Of a stretch of DNA of 64,000 bases, positions 1 to 8,533 are shown one piece after another (positions within the stretch are counted from its first letter, which is position 1; each line of letters opens with the position of its first letter). The stretch comes from Cohnella pontilimi. GTDB taxonomy: Bacteria; Bacillota; Bacilli; Paenibacillales; Paenibacillaceae. A program made the translations under genes and the position numbers. Under the pieces are notes generated by a model. That model did no database searches and was not told the DNA's origin. It saw only the letters and a list, made by a program, of their open reading frames with translations. The DNA lies in assembly GCF_005049045.1 (NCBI RefSeq), contig NZ_SUPK01000005.1, forward strand, positions 186,001 to 250,000, given 5' to 3'.

Positions 1-674
1 AAGCGCTTCTGCGCTGGGAAACGCCGGAGGGCCGGCAAATTCCGCCATGTGAGTTCATTCCGCTGGCCGAGGAGACCGGCCTCATTATTCCGATCGGCCA
101 GTGGGTACTGGAACAGGCATGCCTGGCGTGCAAGCGGTGGTATGACAACGGGCATACTTCCTTGATCGTTTCGGTAAATATATCGGCGCTGCAGTTTCAA
201 TCCGATTTGTTCCCCGATGCGGTTCGCCAGGTGCTGCGGCAAACCGGAACCGATCCGACCCGCCTGTGCCTGGAGATCACCGAGTACACCGCGGTGCAGA
301 ACTTGGAACGAAGCATCCGGATACTCAAGGAATTGGCCGGCATAGGCGTGAAATTCGCCATTGACGATTTCGGTACGGGGCAATCCCAGCTCGTCCTGCT
401 TCGGAAGTTTCCGGCTCATCACATTAAAATCGATACAACCTTTATCCGCGATATGATGGAACAACCTGACGATGAGGCGATCGTTCGGGCCGTCATCGGA
501 TTGTCGCACAGCTTGGGGTTGACGGTTACCGCCGAGGGCGTGGAGACGGAAGGTCAAATGCACAAGCTTCGGCAGATGAACTGCGACCGCATTCAAGGCT
601 ACTACACGGGCCGTCCGATGACTTCCTCGCAGTTCAAGGCTTGGACCAAACGGCTGAACCTCGCACCGCAATAA
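1..674 (+). CDS. EAL-domain cyclic-di-GMP phosphodiesterase, C-terminal part
   Basis: Only the C-terminal part is present. The open frame runs in from the left edge and its first full codons read ALLRW; the preceding codon ends in AA, which fits the Glu of an EALLRW start. The EAL domain then continues to the end: NISALQF (metal-binding Asn), LEITE, DDFGTG, the KID lysine, AEGVE and QGYY. All expected metal and catalytic residues seem present, so hydrolysis of c-di-GMP to pGpG is likely. The loop after DDFGTG reads QSQL instead of the usual YSSL, a mild departure in the dimer/activity loop. GGDEF or sensory domains upstream are likely but lie outside the window. Confidence 0.93.
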   Translation, partial: ALLRWETPEGRQIPPCEFIPLAEETGLIIPIGQWVLEQACLACKRWYDNGHTSLIVSVNISALQFQSDLFPDAVRQVLRQTGTDPTRLCLEITEYTAVQNLERSIRILKELAGIGVKFAIDDFGTGQSQLVLLRKFPAHHIKIDTTFIRDMMEQPDDEAIVRAVIGLSHSLGLTVTAEGVETEGQMHKLRQMNCDRIQGYYTGRPMTSSQFKAWTKRLNLAPQ

Positions 675-750
675 CCGATTGTCCGCACTGGGGCAGGTAT
701 GCGGAGGAGCAGGGCTTCTATAAGTGAGCGCTGCTCCTCATTACCGCCGT

Positions 751-1605
751 TTAATCTTGCTCCACGCGAATGCTGCCGCTGTCGGCGCGGACTTTCACCA
801 CGTCGCCCGTTTGCCTTTTGGATTCCGGGGCATGAACCGTGCCGGAATCGGCCTGCACATCATACACGCCTGCGAATGAAGCCGGCATATGAACGTACAC
901 GCTGCCGGATTCCGCTTTAATATCCGTCGAAGACGTATCTTCCTTATAAAGCTTAATGCTGCCGGAATCGGCGGACAAGCGCGTGGGGCCGGTCACATTC
1001 TCCAGCTTGATGGAGCCCGAATCCGCGTGGATCTCGGCGTTGCCGTGAACACCGTTCGCGGTGATGCTGCCGGAATCCGCTCGAATATTGAGCCGGTCGG
1101 CCGTAAGATCGCGAATGGTTACGCTGCCGGAATCGATTTGGAGATCCGCTTTCCGAACTTGGGCGCCGTACACCGCCAGGCTGCCCGAGTCGGATTTGAC
1201 CTGGAGCGTCTCCAAAAATGGCGAGCCGTCCGCCAATGCCACGACGATCTGCTGCTTCGCATCGGTGGACCCGAATCGGAGCCAGTCGAACCATCTCCAC
1301 GATTGATTCCTTAAATCCAATTCCAACGTCCCCGACGACAGCGCGGCTTCCGACACCGCCTGGCGCATCTGCTTCGTTCCTTGACCCGTGATCGACACGG
1401 AGTTCGTACCGTCACTGCTTTTTACGAATCGAATCTCCGTTTCATAATCGCTTTTCGTTTGCAAATTCCGCAGTTCGCCGGATGCAAACGTCCATTTTTT
1501 GTCCAAGTTAGACATAGGCTCCTCCGTTGACCAGCGGTTTCCGGCCAGCACGGCCAATCCGATGATCACCAGTGCGATGCCTGCGACGGTTCTTAACTTT
1601 GCCAT
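751..1605 (-). CDS. DUF4097-family beta-repeat membrane-anchored protein
   Basis: The product has 284 residues. An N-terminal hydrophobic segment (about residues 7-22) suggests a signal anchor. From about residue 135 the motif [IA]-D/E-S-G-[ST]-[ILV] recurs some eight times at intervals of about 17-20 residues. That is the hallmark of the DUF4097 (putative adhesin) beta-helix family. Function in the family is poorly known; some members sit beside cell-envelope stress regulators. The start is an ATG preceded by GGGGAGGAA. It is transcribed away from the small membrane protein at 1791, across a gap of about 185 bp. Confidence 0.85.
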   Translation of the reverse strand: MAKLRTVAGIALVIIGLAVLAGNRWSTEEPMSNLDKKWTFASGELRNLQTKSDYETEIRFVKSSDGTNSVSITGQGTKQMRQAVSEAALSSGTLELDLRNQSWRWFDWLRFGSTDAKQQIVVALADGSPFLETLQVKSDSGSLAVYGAQVRKADLQIDSGSVTIRDLTADRLNIRADSGSITANGVHGNAEIHADSGSIKLENVTGPTRLSADSGSIKLYKEDTSSTDIKAESGSVYVHMPASFAGVYDVQADSGTVHAPESKRQTGDVVKVRADSGSIRVEQD

Positions 1606-1741
1606 GTATTTCCTCCCCTTCTTAACTGTAGCTTACCGGAATGGCGAATTGCGGGAAACCGTCTGCGGGTCCTTCCACACCCGGACTTTGGTCGGGCTTA
1701 CCACGCTGTACAAACAAAGACTACAAATCGTCACATTTTTG

Positions 1742-1750
1742 TGCTAAAAT
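1742..1750 (+). promoter_or_regulatory. Extended -10 promoter candidate
   Basis: TGCTAAAAT is an extended -10 element lying 40 bp before the GTG start at 1791. No convincing -35 is visible, which is tolerable for extended -10 promoters. Confidence 0.35.
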
Positions 1751-1790
1751 GTTCACAAAGAGCGTTTTCATCATGAAGAGGTGAGACCCT

Positions 1791-2030
1791 GTGCAAAATC
1801 GTGAAATGTCCCGTACGCTCAAATGGATCTCTGTCATTGTCGTCGCTTTGGGCGCCGTTTTCTGTATGTTGAATCTCGCGGAATTTAACGACCGGAATCT
1901 CGGCCTGATGATCGGGATCGGCTTTTTGGTCGGCGGCATTCAAATTTTGGTGTTCGGCGCGATTGCCCCGTTGATGCAGAAGCGGCAAGAAGAGAGCGCG
2001 GACAAAAGCATGGAACCAGCAAAAGAGTAG
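1791..2030 (+). CDS. Small two-helix membrane protein, unknown function
   Basis: The product has 79 residues. It begins at a GTG preceded by AAGAGGTGAG at good spacing. Two hydrophobic helices (about residues 9-28 and 37-58) are separated by a short polar loop, and the tail is charged and Lys/Glu-rich. No family is recognised. A strong terminator follows directly, so it is probably a single-gene transcript. Confidence 0.7.
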   Translation: MQNREMSRTLKWISVIVVALGAVFCMLNLAEFNDRNLGLMIGIGFLVGGIQILVFGAIAPLMQKRQEESADKSMEPAKE

Positions 2031-2047
2031 AAGAAGCCGATTGAAAG

Positions 2048-2088
2048 ACTGCTTGCACCGGAAGCGCTCCGGCGGCGGGCAGTTTTTT
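2048..2088 (+). terminator. Rho-independent terminator
   Basis: The outer stem ACTGC/GCAGT and inner stem CCGGA/TCCGG are followed by a run of T. It ends the 1791 gene. Confidence 0.8.
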
Positions 2089-2174
2089 ATTTGGCCGGAA
2101 GGCCAAGGCGCGGTCGCATAATTTGCGTTCGAGTCACCTATCCTAATCTCGGGTAAAAAAGGGAGGTGCCGAAC

Positions 2175-2342
2175 ATGGCGGACAAAGTTTCCAAAGAAAT
2201 GAAGGCCAAAGGGGAAGTCCAGACGACGGACCTGAACGTAATGCCGGCTCCGGAATTGGACCCAAGCGCGACGGAGCAAGTATACGGATCACACACGAAC
2301 CTTGCCGAACACAGCTTGCTCAACAAAAAGGAGCAGTCCTGA
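2175..2342 (+). CDS. Small hydrophilic protein, unknown function
   Basis: This 55-codon gene begins with MADKVSKEMK and ends with NKKEQS. It has a strong GGAGGTG ribosome binding site 6 bp before the ATG. The product is polar, has no membrane segment and no recognised domain. The good ribosome site and codon use like the neighbours argue for a real gene. A G+C-rich dyad (CCCCCGG...CCGGGGG, about 2351-2373) follows the stop but has no T-tract. Confidence 0.6.
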   Translation: MADKVSKEMKAKGEVQTTDLNVMPAPELDPSATEQVYGSHTNLAEHSLLNKKEQS

Positions 2343-2390
2343 TTATTCGTCCCCCGGCCATCCGAACCGGGGGTATTTCGCAAATGGGCG

Positions 2391-2936
2391 GTGATGGAGT
2401 TGGCGGCATTTCAGGAGATCGAACGGCAGATCAAGGACGTGCTGTCGATGCTGAACGGCATGGATTTTGCGGATCGCCAGTCGGTTAGGAAACAAGTCGA
2501 GGACTGCTTAACCGGGGTGTTGGACTTCATGCAGCAGGGGGATCGCGTATCTCCCGCTGATTCGGAAGCGGTGAGGAACACACGGAGCCAAATCGCGGAA
2601 TGCCGTCAGCGCGTCCATCAATGCCTGCCGGTATTGGAGCAGCTTCGTACGGAATGGGCGGACCGGTACCGCAACGCCATAGGCGACGAAAAAAACGAGT
2701 TCGAGAAGCTCTCGGACGTGATGCAGCAGCAAAAATCCTCCGAGGCGTACCGATGGAAGAATAACTTCGCAGATGTGCAGAAAGCGGTGGATCAGCTGGC
2801 GAAGGTGAACGGGGGCTTGATGGACCTTAGCAGCGAAGTGGAACGCGAGCATGCCGAGACGCTTCCGCCGCCGCCGGATCCCGGCCCTATGGACCGGAAG
2901 GACCGCGATCCCGACATGTCATCCAATAGGTCTTAA
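2391..2936 (+). CDS. Hypothetical coiled-coil protein
   Basis: The product has 181 residues. It is strongly helical and charged, with heptad-like stretches over about residues 1-160 and a Pro-rich tail (PPPPDPGP). No family is recognised. The start is uncertain: GTG at 2391 and ATG at 2394 lie in frame and neither has a strong ribosome site. It is followed 24 bp later by another small gene and the two probably share a transcript. Confidence 0.6.
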   Translation: MMELAAFQEIERQIKDVLSMLNGMDFADRQSVRKQVEDCLTGVLDFMQQGDRVSPADSEAVRNTRSQIAECRQRVHQCLPVLEQLRTEWADRYRNAIGDEKNEFEKLSDVMQQQKSSEAYRWKNNFADVQKAVDQLAKVNGGLMDLSSEVEREHAETLPPPPDPGPMDRKDRDPDMSSNRS

Positions 2937-2960
2937 CTCTTTTTCATGGGAGGTATGGAG

Positions 2961-3311
2961 ATGGACACGACGGTCAAAACGCTGATGGACTGGCTGCAAG
3001 GCCAAACGAACAGCTCGCTCTTTATTCAGAAAAAAGAGGATGAAGATTTGGATCAAGTGCGCCTGCAGCTCCGTGAAGTCGGCTATCGCCCGGATTACCG
3101 GTCGATCGACGGGTATACCGACGGAACCGCCCTGGTGCTTCACGGGAACGGGTCCATTCGGACAGGTCATGTGGAGGAGCCGCTGCCCCAAGACAGCTAC
3201 GTTATTCCGCTGTCCGGCTTGGCGATCTCCAAAGCCGCCGATAACGGCGTCATCATGCAAACCGACAGAGCCCACTACTCTTTATCTGTGGACAACGATA
3301 ATCGGCGGTAA
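2961..3311 (+). CDS. Hypothetical soluble protein
   Basis: The product has 116 residues. An upstream in-frame ATG exists at 2946, but GGGAGGT (2948-2954) lies 6 bp before the ATG at 2961, which is therefore preferred. The N-terminal half is charged and helical; the C-terminal half looks beta-rich. No family is recognised. It follows the 2391 gene closely and ends at a clear terminator, so the two are a likely operon. Confidence 0.6.
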   Translation: MDTTVKTLMDWLQGQTNSSLFIQKKEDEDLDQVRLQLREVGYRPDYRSIDGYTDGTALVLHGNGSIRTGHVEEPLPQDSYVIPLSGLAISKAADNGVIMQTDRAHYSLSVDNDNRR

Positions 3312-3341
3312 GCCGATTCTACATAAGTAAATAACGCGCAG

Positions 3342-3386
3342 AAAACGGATTCTCCTTTCCTTCCGGGAAGGGGAATCCGTTTTTGT
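3342..3386 (+). terminator. Rho-independent terminator
   Basis: The stem AAAACGGATTC...GAATCCGTTTT is followed by further T. It separates the small-gene block from the oxidase operon. Confidence 0.85.
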
Positions 3387-3451
3387 TTGGCCGCTCAGAT
3401 TCAACTATCGACGAAACGGTGAACAAAGTATAGCGAAAATGAGAACGTTCA

Positions 3452-3481
3452 TTGACGCCTTTGTTAACAAGGGTCTAACGA
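3452..3481 (+). promoter_or_regulatory. Weak promoter candidate with palindrome before qoxA
   Basis: TTGACG (3452-3457) is followed after 18 bp by TAACGA. A perfect palindrome TTGTTAACAA (3461-3470) sits in the spacer and could be an operator. The -10 match is poor, so this is only a candidate. Confidence 0.3.
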
Positions 3482-3523
3482 ATCAAGTTTTCTGCTATCT
3501 TGGAGGTCAGAGGAGATGAGAAG

Positions 3524-4477
3524 ATGAACCTTACCCGAGGAATGCGCCGTTTGGCGGCTTTGTCGTCGTTGATCGGAATGACGGTGCTGCTGTCTGGCTG
3601 TATGGACAAATTTTACGTGTTGGACCCTAAAGGCCCGGTCGGCCGGCATCAGCTCGATCTGATCATCATTTCGACGCTGCTCTGTCTGGTGGTCATCGTC
3701 CCGGTCCTGATCTTAACCTTCGTTTTTGCTTGGAAATACCGCAATCGCAAAGACAGCAAAGCGGCTTACCAGCCGGAATGGGAGCACAGCACGAAGCTTG
3801 AAATGACGTGGTGGGGCATACCGATCCTGATCATTATCATCCTCGCGGTGATAACGGCCTCCTATACGTATAAGTTGGAGCCTTCCAAGCCGTTGGAGCA
3901 TCCGGCCAAGCCGATTACGATCCAGGTGACTTCGCTGGACTGGAAATGGTTTTTCATTTATCCGGAGCAAGGAATCGCCACGGTCAACTACATTCAGTTT
4001 CCCGCGGACGTCCCGGTCAAGTTCGAGCTGACCTCGGACGCGCCGATGAACTCGTTCTGGATTCCGCAGCTCGGCGGACAAATTTACACGATGTCCGGTA
4101 TGGCCATGAACCTGAACCTGATCGCGGATAAACCCGGCACCTACTTCGGCACCGCAGCCAATTTCAGCGGCAAAGATTTCGGCAAAATGACGTTCGACGC
4201 CATAGCGACCACACAGGCTGAATTCGACAAATGGGTGCAGACCGTCAAGCAATCGGCGCCTCCGCTAACGCAGGACGGCTACGACAAGCTGGCGGAGCCG
4301 GGCACGATGGGGACGCAGGATTACTCTTCGGTTCCTGAAGGGTTGTTTGAGAAGATCGTGACCAAATACACCGGTCCTAACGGACATCAACATGTGCACA
4401 AAGTGGAAGAGAACCTTCCCGTCAACCAAGACGGGGGCGGCGAAGCTCCCGAAAGCAGCGCACATCATCACCACTAA
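3524..4477 (+). CDS. qoxA: Quinol oxidase subunit II
   Basis: The product has 317 residues and is the membrane-anchored cupredoxin subunit of a heme-copper quinol oxidase. It has a lipoprotein signal with lipobox LSGC (Cys26), two transmembrane helices (about 45-70 and 93-115), then a periplasm-facing cupredoxin domain. The segment NSFWIPQLGG replaces the Cu-A ligands of cytochrome c oxidases, so quinol is the expected donor. The C-terminus ends in a His cluster (HHHH). The ATG is chosen because AGGAGA lies 7 bp upstream; an in-frame TTG at 3500 precedes that site. It is the first gene of the four-gene operon. The name cyoA would fit equally well. Confidence 0.95.
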   Translation: MNLTRGMRRLAALSSLIGMTVLLSGCMDKFYVLDPKGPVGRHQLDLIIISTLLCLVVIVPVLILTFVFAWKYRNRKDSKAAYQPEWEHSTKLEMTWWGIPILIIIILAVITASYTYKLEPSKPLEHPAKPITIQVTSLDWKWFFIYPEQGIATVNYIQFPADVPVKFELTSDAPMNSFWIPQLGGQIYTMSGMAMNLNLIADKPGTYFGTAANFSGKDFGKMTFDAIATTQAEFDKWVQTVKQSAPPLTQDGYDKLAEPGTMGTQDYSSVPEGLFEKIVTKYTGPNGHQHVHKVEENLPVNQDGGGEAPESSAHHHH

Positions 4478-4495
4478 CGGGAAGGAGGTTACCGC

Positions 4496-6466
4496 ATGCT
4501 GGACCAAATCAAAGAGTTTGCGTCGGGGTTCTTCGTAACCGGCGACCCGCTTATCTATGGTGCCGACGTAGCGATCGCGATGACGATGATCGCCGTCGTC
4601 TCCGTGCTCACCTACTTCAAAAAATGGACCTGGCTATGGCGCGAATGGCTGACCACGGTCGACCATAAGAGAATCGGCATCATGTATGTGATCGCATCAC
4701 TTCTTATGCTTTTCCGCGGCGGCGTCGATGCGCTGCTCATGCGCCTGCAGCTCGCGGTTCCCAATAACGACTTTTTGACGCCCGAACACTATAACGCCAT
4801 TTTTACGACACACGGGGTCATCATGATCCTGTTCATGGCCATGCCGCTGATGTTTGGTTTGTTCAACCTCGTCGTCCCGCTTCAGATTGGGGCACGCGAC
4901 GTGGCGTTTCCGTTCCTGAACTCGCTCAGCTTCTGGCTGTTTTTCTTCGGCGCCATGCTGTTCAACGTGTCGTTCGTCATCGGCGGCTCGCCGGATGCCG
5001 GCTGGCTGTCCTATCCGCCTCTATCAGGCAAAGCGTTCAGCCCCGGCGTAGGTCAGGACTTTTATATCTGGGGCATCCAGATCTCCGGTATCGGAAGTCT
5101 TGCCACAGGCATCAACTTCGTCGTTACCATTCTCAAAATGCGCGCACCCGGCATGAAGCTGTTCAAAATGCCGATGTTCACCTGGTCGGTGCTGTCCAGC
5201 TCGCTCACCATTTTGCTGGCGTTCCCGATTCTCACCGTGACGATTGCGCTGCTGTTCATCGACCGCTACTTCGGGGCGCACTTCTTCACCCTCGACGGCG
5301 GCGGCAATCCGATGATGTATATCAACCTGATCTGGATGTGGGGACACCCCGAAGTCTATATCGTCGTTCTTCCGGCGTTCGGGATTTTCTCGGAGATCGT
5401 CGCCACGTTCTCCCGTAAAAGATTGTTCGGTTACGCGTCGATGGTGTTCGCGCTCATGAGCATCGCCGTGTTCTCGTTCACGACCTGGGCTCACCACTTC
5501 TTCACGATGGGCTCGGGGGCGGACGTCAACGCGTTCTTCGCCATCACGACAATGGCGATCGCCATTCCGACGGGCGTCAAGGTGTTCAACTGGCTGTTTA
5601 CGATGTACCGCGGGCGGATCTCGTTCCCGACCCCGATGATGTGGACGATGGGCTTCATCCCCTGCTTCATCGTCGGGGGGATGACCGGCGTGATGCTGTC
5701 CGTAGCGCCTGCCGACTTTCAGTTCCACAACAGCTACTTCCTGATCGCGCACTTCCACCAAGTGCTGATCGGAGGCGTGGCGTTCGGATACTTCGCCGGC
5801 CTTTATTACTGGTGGCCGAAAGTATTCGGATTCAAGCTGAACGAGAAAATCGGAAAATGGGCTTTCTGGCTTTGGAACATCGGGTTCTACGTCTGCTTCA
5901 TGCCGCAGTATGCACTCGGTCTGATGGGCATGACTCGCCGGATGAGCACCTACGGATGGGACCGCGGTTGGTGGGAGCTCAACCTGACTTCCACGATCGG
6001 CGGCTTCCTGATGGGAATCGGCTTCCTATTCCAGGTGTGGCAAATCCTTCACAGCATCAAGTTCATGGAGAAGGATACGACAGGAGATCCTTGGGACGCT
6101 CGAACCTTGGAATGGTCGATTCCTTCGCCTGCGCCTCATTACAACTTCGCCACGATCCCAGTCGTTGATTCGAAGGACGCATGGTGGGAAGAAAAGCAGC
6201 GCTTGGTCCAGGGAGAAGCTCCGAAGCCGAAGCCGCCGCTGGAGCCAATTCACATGCCCAAAAACTCAGGCATTCCGTTCATCATGGGCTTCTGCTGGTT
6301 TGTTGCCGGCTTCGGGCTCGTGTTCGACTGGCTGTGGATGGCCATTCCGGGTCTGCTCGGGGTTGCGGGCTGCATGCTGGCTCACTCGTTTAACTACAAT
6401 ACGGATTACTATATTCCGGTGGATGAAATCAAAGCGACGGAAGCCGCGGCAAGGAGGTCTGTCTGA
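4496..6466 (+). CDS. qoxB: Quinol oxidase subunit I (heme-copper catalytic subunit)
   Basis: The product has 656 residues and about 15 membrane segments. It reduces O2 to water and pumps protons. Visible motifs include TTHGVIM (low-spin heme His, about residue 106), HPEVY (Cu-B His and cross-linked Tyr, about 284-288), the HH pair in WAHHFFTMG (about 333) and AHFHQVL with the two heme His (about 419-421). These are the full ligand set. A near-perfect AAGGAGGT precedes the ATG. The stop overlaps the start of subunit III (TGATG), which implies translational coupling. Confidence 0.97.
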   Translation: MLDQIKEFASGFFVTGDPLIYGADVAIAMTMIAVVSVLTYFKKWTWLWREWLTTVDHKRIGIMYVIASLLMLFRGGVDALLMRLQLAVPNNDFLTPEHYNAIFTTHGVIMILFMAMPLMFGLFNLVVPLQIGARDVAFPFLNSLSFWLFFFGAMLFNVSFVIGGSPDAGWLSYPPLSGKAFSPGVGQDFYIWGIQISGIGSLATGINFVVTILKMRAPGMKLFKMPMFTWSVLSSSLTILLAFPILTVTIALLFIDRYFGAHFFTLDGGGNPMMYINLIWMWGHPEVYIVVLPAFGIFSEIVATFSRKRLFGYASMVFALMSIAVFSFTTWAHHFFTMGSGADVNAFFAITTMAIAIPTGVKVFNWLFTMYRGRISFPTPMMWTMGFIPCFIVGGMTGVMLSVAPADFQFHNSYFLIAHFHQVLIGGVAFGYFAGLYYWWPKVFGFKLNEKIGKWAFWLWNIGFYVCFMPQYALGLMGMTRRMSTYGWDRGWWELNLTSTIGGFLMGIGFLFQVWQILHSIKFMEKDTTGDPWDARTLEWSIPSPAPHYNFATIPVVDSKDAWWEEKQRLVQGEAPKPKPPLEPIHMPKNSGIPFIMGFCWFVAGFGLVFDWLWMAIPGLLGVAGCMLAHSFNYNTDYYIPVDEIKATEAAARRSV

Positions 6467-7068
6467 TGGCACATATGGGCGCACACGCGCACTCGCACGA
6501 TGAGCATCATGACCTGGAAAGCATGCGGCTGATGGGCTTCTGGATTTTCCTCATCACCGACTGCATTCTGTTCGGCACGCTCTTCGCCACTTATATCGTA
6601 TTACACGGTAATACCGCCGGCGGTCCGACGGCATCCGAGCTCTTCGAAATGCCGGGTGTCATCGCCGAAACGTTCATTCTGCTTACGAGTTCGTTCACCA
6701 GCGGTCTGGCGGTACTGTCGATGAACCAAGGCAACCGCAAAGGGCTGATCGGCTGGCTGGTGGTCACGGCGCTTCTGGGCGCATCGTTTATCGCGCTCGA
6801 GCTGACGGAATTCGTAAAATTGGTGCATGAAGGCGCCACGATCAGCACAAGCGGATTTTTGTCCGGGTTCTACGTGCTGGTCGGCACGCACGGTTTGCAC
6901 GTTTCGCTGGGCCTCGTCTGGATGACCGCGCTGATGATCCAGCTCGGCCGCCGCGGCATCACGAACGTAACCCGCCGGAAAGTCAACGTCATCAGCCTGT
7001 ACTGGCACTTTTTGGACGTCGTGTGGATTTTCGTGTTCACGATCGTCTATCTGATGGGGGTGATGTGA
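6466..7068 (+). CDS. qoxC: Quinol oxidase subunit III
   Basis: The product has 200 residues and five predicted membrane helices, typical of the short subunit III of quinol oxidases. The N-terminus is His-rich (MGAHAHSHDEHHD). Conserved elements include GTHGLHVSLGLVWM and the C-terminal YWHFLDVVWIFVF. The ATG shares its first base with the qoxB stop. It belongs to the same operon. Confidence 0.96.
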   Translation: MAHMGAHAHSHDEHHDLESMRLMGFWIFLITDCILFGTLFATYIVLHGNTAGGPTASELFEMPGVIAETFILLTSSFTSGLAVLSMNQGNRKGLIGWLVVTALLGASFIALELTEFVKLVHEGATISTSGFLSGFYVLVGTHGLHVSLGLVWMTALMIQLGRRGITNVTRRKVNVISLYWHFLDVVWIFVFTIVYLMGVM

Positions 7069-7069
7069 G

Positions 7070-7408
7070 ATGGCGCAGCATTCCGCTCATGATTCGCACG
7101 GCGGGCACGATCAAGGCGCTCACGGCTCGCTGAAGTCCTATTTGACCGGCTTTGTTTTGTCGCTCGTGCTCACCGTCATTCCGCTGCTGGTCGTGCTGAA
7201 CGACTGGCTGGAGGGCACACCCGCAATGGTCGTGCTGCTTGGCTCCGCCGTCCTGCAGTTCGTCGTTCAGCTGCTCTTCTTCATGCATCTGCGCGAAGAG
7301 GGCAAGCCGCGCTACAACCTGATGACGCTGCTGCTCGGGATCTTCATTCTCGTCTTGATCGTGGGCGGTTCGATCTGGATTATGACCTACAACCAGGTCG
7401 CCCACTAA
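7070..7408 (+). CDS. qoxD: Quinol oxidase subunit IV
   Basis: The product has 112 residues: a His-rich cytosolic head (AQHSAHDSHGGHD) followed by three membrane helices. The segment QLLFFMHLREEGKPRYN is characteristic of the subunit IV (CyoD/QoxD) family, which helps assembly around Cu-B. It starts one base after the qoxC stop and ends the operon. Confidence 0.95.
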   Translation: MAQHSAHDSHGGHDQGAHGSLKSYLTGFVLSLVLTVIPLLVVLNDWLEGTPAMVVLLGSAVLQFVVQLLFFMHLREEGKPRYNLMTLLLGIFILVLIVGGSIWIMTYNQVAH

Positions 7409-7422
7409 CCGCTTATAGCACG

Positions 7423-7457
7423 AAAGCCGCTTCCCGGTATGGGAAGCGGCTTTCTTT
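7423..7457 (+). terminator. Terminator of the qox operon
   Basis: The stem AAAGCCGCTTCCC...GGGAAGCGGCTTT is followed by a T-rich tail. Confidence 0.85.
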
Positions 7458-7474
7458 GTTTAAGGCTGGTGAAC

Positions 7475-7618
7475 CGCGTGTAAGGCAATAAAGTTGCTTT
7501 GGAGCAGCGCGGACCGCTGGATTGGCGCGTGTAAGGCAAAAAAGTTGCTTTACAGCAGCACGGACGGGTGGTTTGGCGCGTGTAAGGCAAGAAAATTACT
7601 TTACAGCAGCATGGACCG
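7475..7618. repeat. 51-bp tandem repeat, three copies
   Basis: The marker GTGTAAGGCAA recurs near 7479, 7530 and 7581, a period of 51 bp. Each unit contains AAGGCAA...TTGCTTT, which can fold as a small hairpin. Copies differ at only a few positions. The array lies between the qox terminator and the convergent CDF gene. Because 51 is a multiple of three the array stays open in some frames, but no ribosome site supports coding. Confidence 0.85.
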
Positions 7619-7633
7619 GTGTCAGCAAGTACC

Positions 7634-8533
7634 TCAACTCTCCCCTTCATACCAGGGATTCAGGTGCACCAGCACTTCCACCACAGAGGGATCCGCGTCC
7701 ATGATGGATTGTTTAATTTTACGGGTGATGTCATGCCCTTGCTGAATGGTGTAGGAGCCGGGGATACCGACCCTCACGTCAACCGTCACATAATGTCCGT
7801 GCTCGCGCGCGCGAATGCGGTCCACGCGTTTGATGTCCGACACCTCGCGAATCAAGGACTCAAATTCGGTCAGTTTGTCGGCAGCTACGTTTTTCTCCAT
7901 CAGAATATCAACGGCTTCGCGCGCCATCCCGTAAGCAAGCTTCAACACCAGCAGAGCGACGATAATGCCGGCGACGGGGTCGCCATAAGCGGCCCAATCC
8001 CAGCCCATACGCTCCCCGAGCACGCCCAAGCCGATGCCGAGCACGGCCGCAGCGGATGCATACACGTCGGCGAGGTGGTCGTACGCGGTGGCCAGCACGC
8101 TTTTGCTACGGTTGCGCCGCCCGATGCCGATCGTATAGACGTACAAAATCTGCTTCCAAATAAGAGACAAAGCCGCGGCTCCGAGCGCAAGCCAGCTTTC
8201 TCCGCCATGCGGCGGTTCCAGCAAGGCTCCGATGGAGTGCACGCCGACCCAGAAAGCAGCCAATACCAGAATGATCGCCACCAACGCGGAGGCGACGACT
8301 TCGGCTTTGCCATGGCCGTAAGGATGATCTTCATCGGCCGGTTTCTTCGACACCATGGAGGAAGACAGCGCGGCAACCGTGGCGATGATGTCGCCCGCGT
8401 TGTGCACGCCGTCCGCCACAAGCACGGGACTCGCGAACAGCAGACCGACCACCAATTTCAACACGGTAAGAAGAACGTTGCTGATTAAACTGATCCAAAT
8501 CGCCGTCAAGCTTTGATTATGCCTATCCGCCAC
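7634..8533 (-). CDS. Cation diffusion facilitator (CDF) metal exporter
   Basis: The product has 299 residues. Six membrane helices cover about residues 1-210 and a ferredoxin-like cytosolic domain follows (about 210-295). The family exports divalent metals by proton exchange. Family marks are ADGVHNAGD in helix 2, HPYGHGKAE in the loop and YDHLADV in helix 5. The helix 2 and 5 metal-site residues (H-x3-D and D-x3-D) do not fix the substrate; Mn, Zn, Fe, Co or Ni are possible. The GTG start has GAGGGAG upstream. Its leader of about 160 nt is structured, so metal-responsive control is plausible. Confidence 0.92.
   Translation of the reverse strand: MADRHNQSLTAIWISLISNVLLTVLKLVVGLLFASPVLVADGVHNAGDIIATVAALSSSMVSKKPADEDHPYGHGKAEVVASALVAIILVLAAFWVGVHSIGALLEPPHGGESWLALGAAALSLIWKQILYVYTIGIGRRNRSKSVLATAYDHLADVYASAAAVLGIGLGVLGERMGWDWAAYGDPVAGIIVALLVLKLAYGMAREAVDILMEKNVAADKLTEFESLIREVSDIKRVDRIRAREHGHYVTVDVRVGIPGSYTIQQGHDITRKIKQSIMDADPSVVEVLVHLNPWYEGES

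Noticed and set aside
7494-7745. Protein with 17-residue repeats
   Set aside because: The frame is created by the 51-bp tandem array, lacks a ribosome site, and runs into the antisense of the CDF gene.
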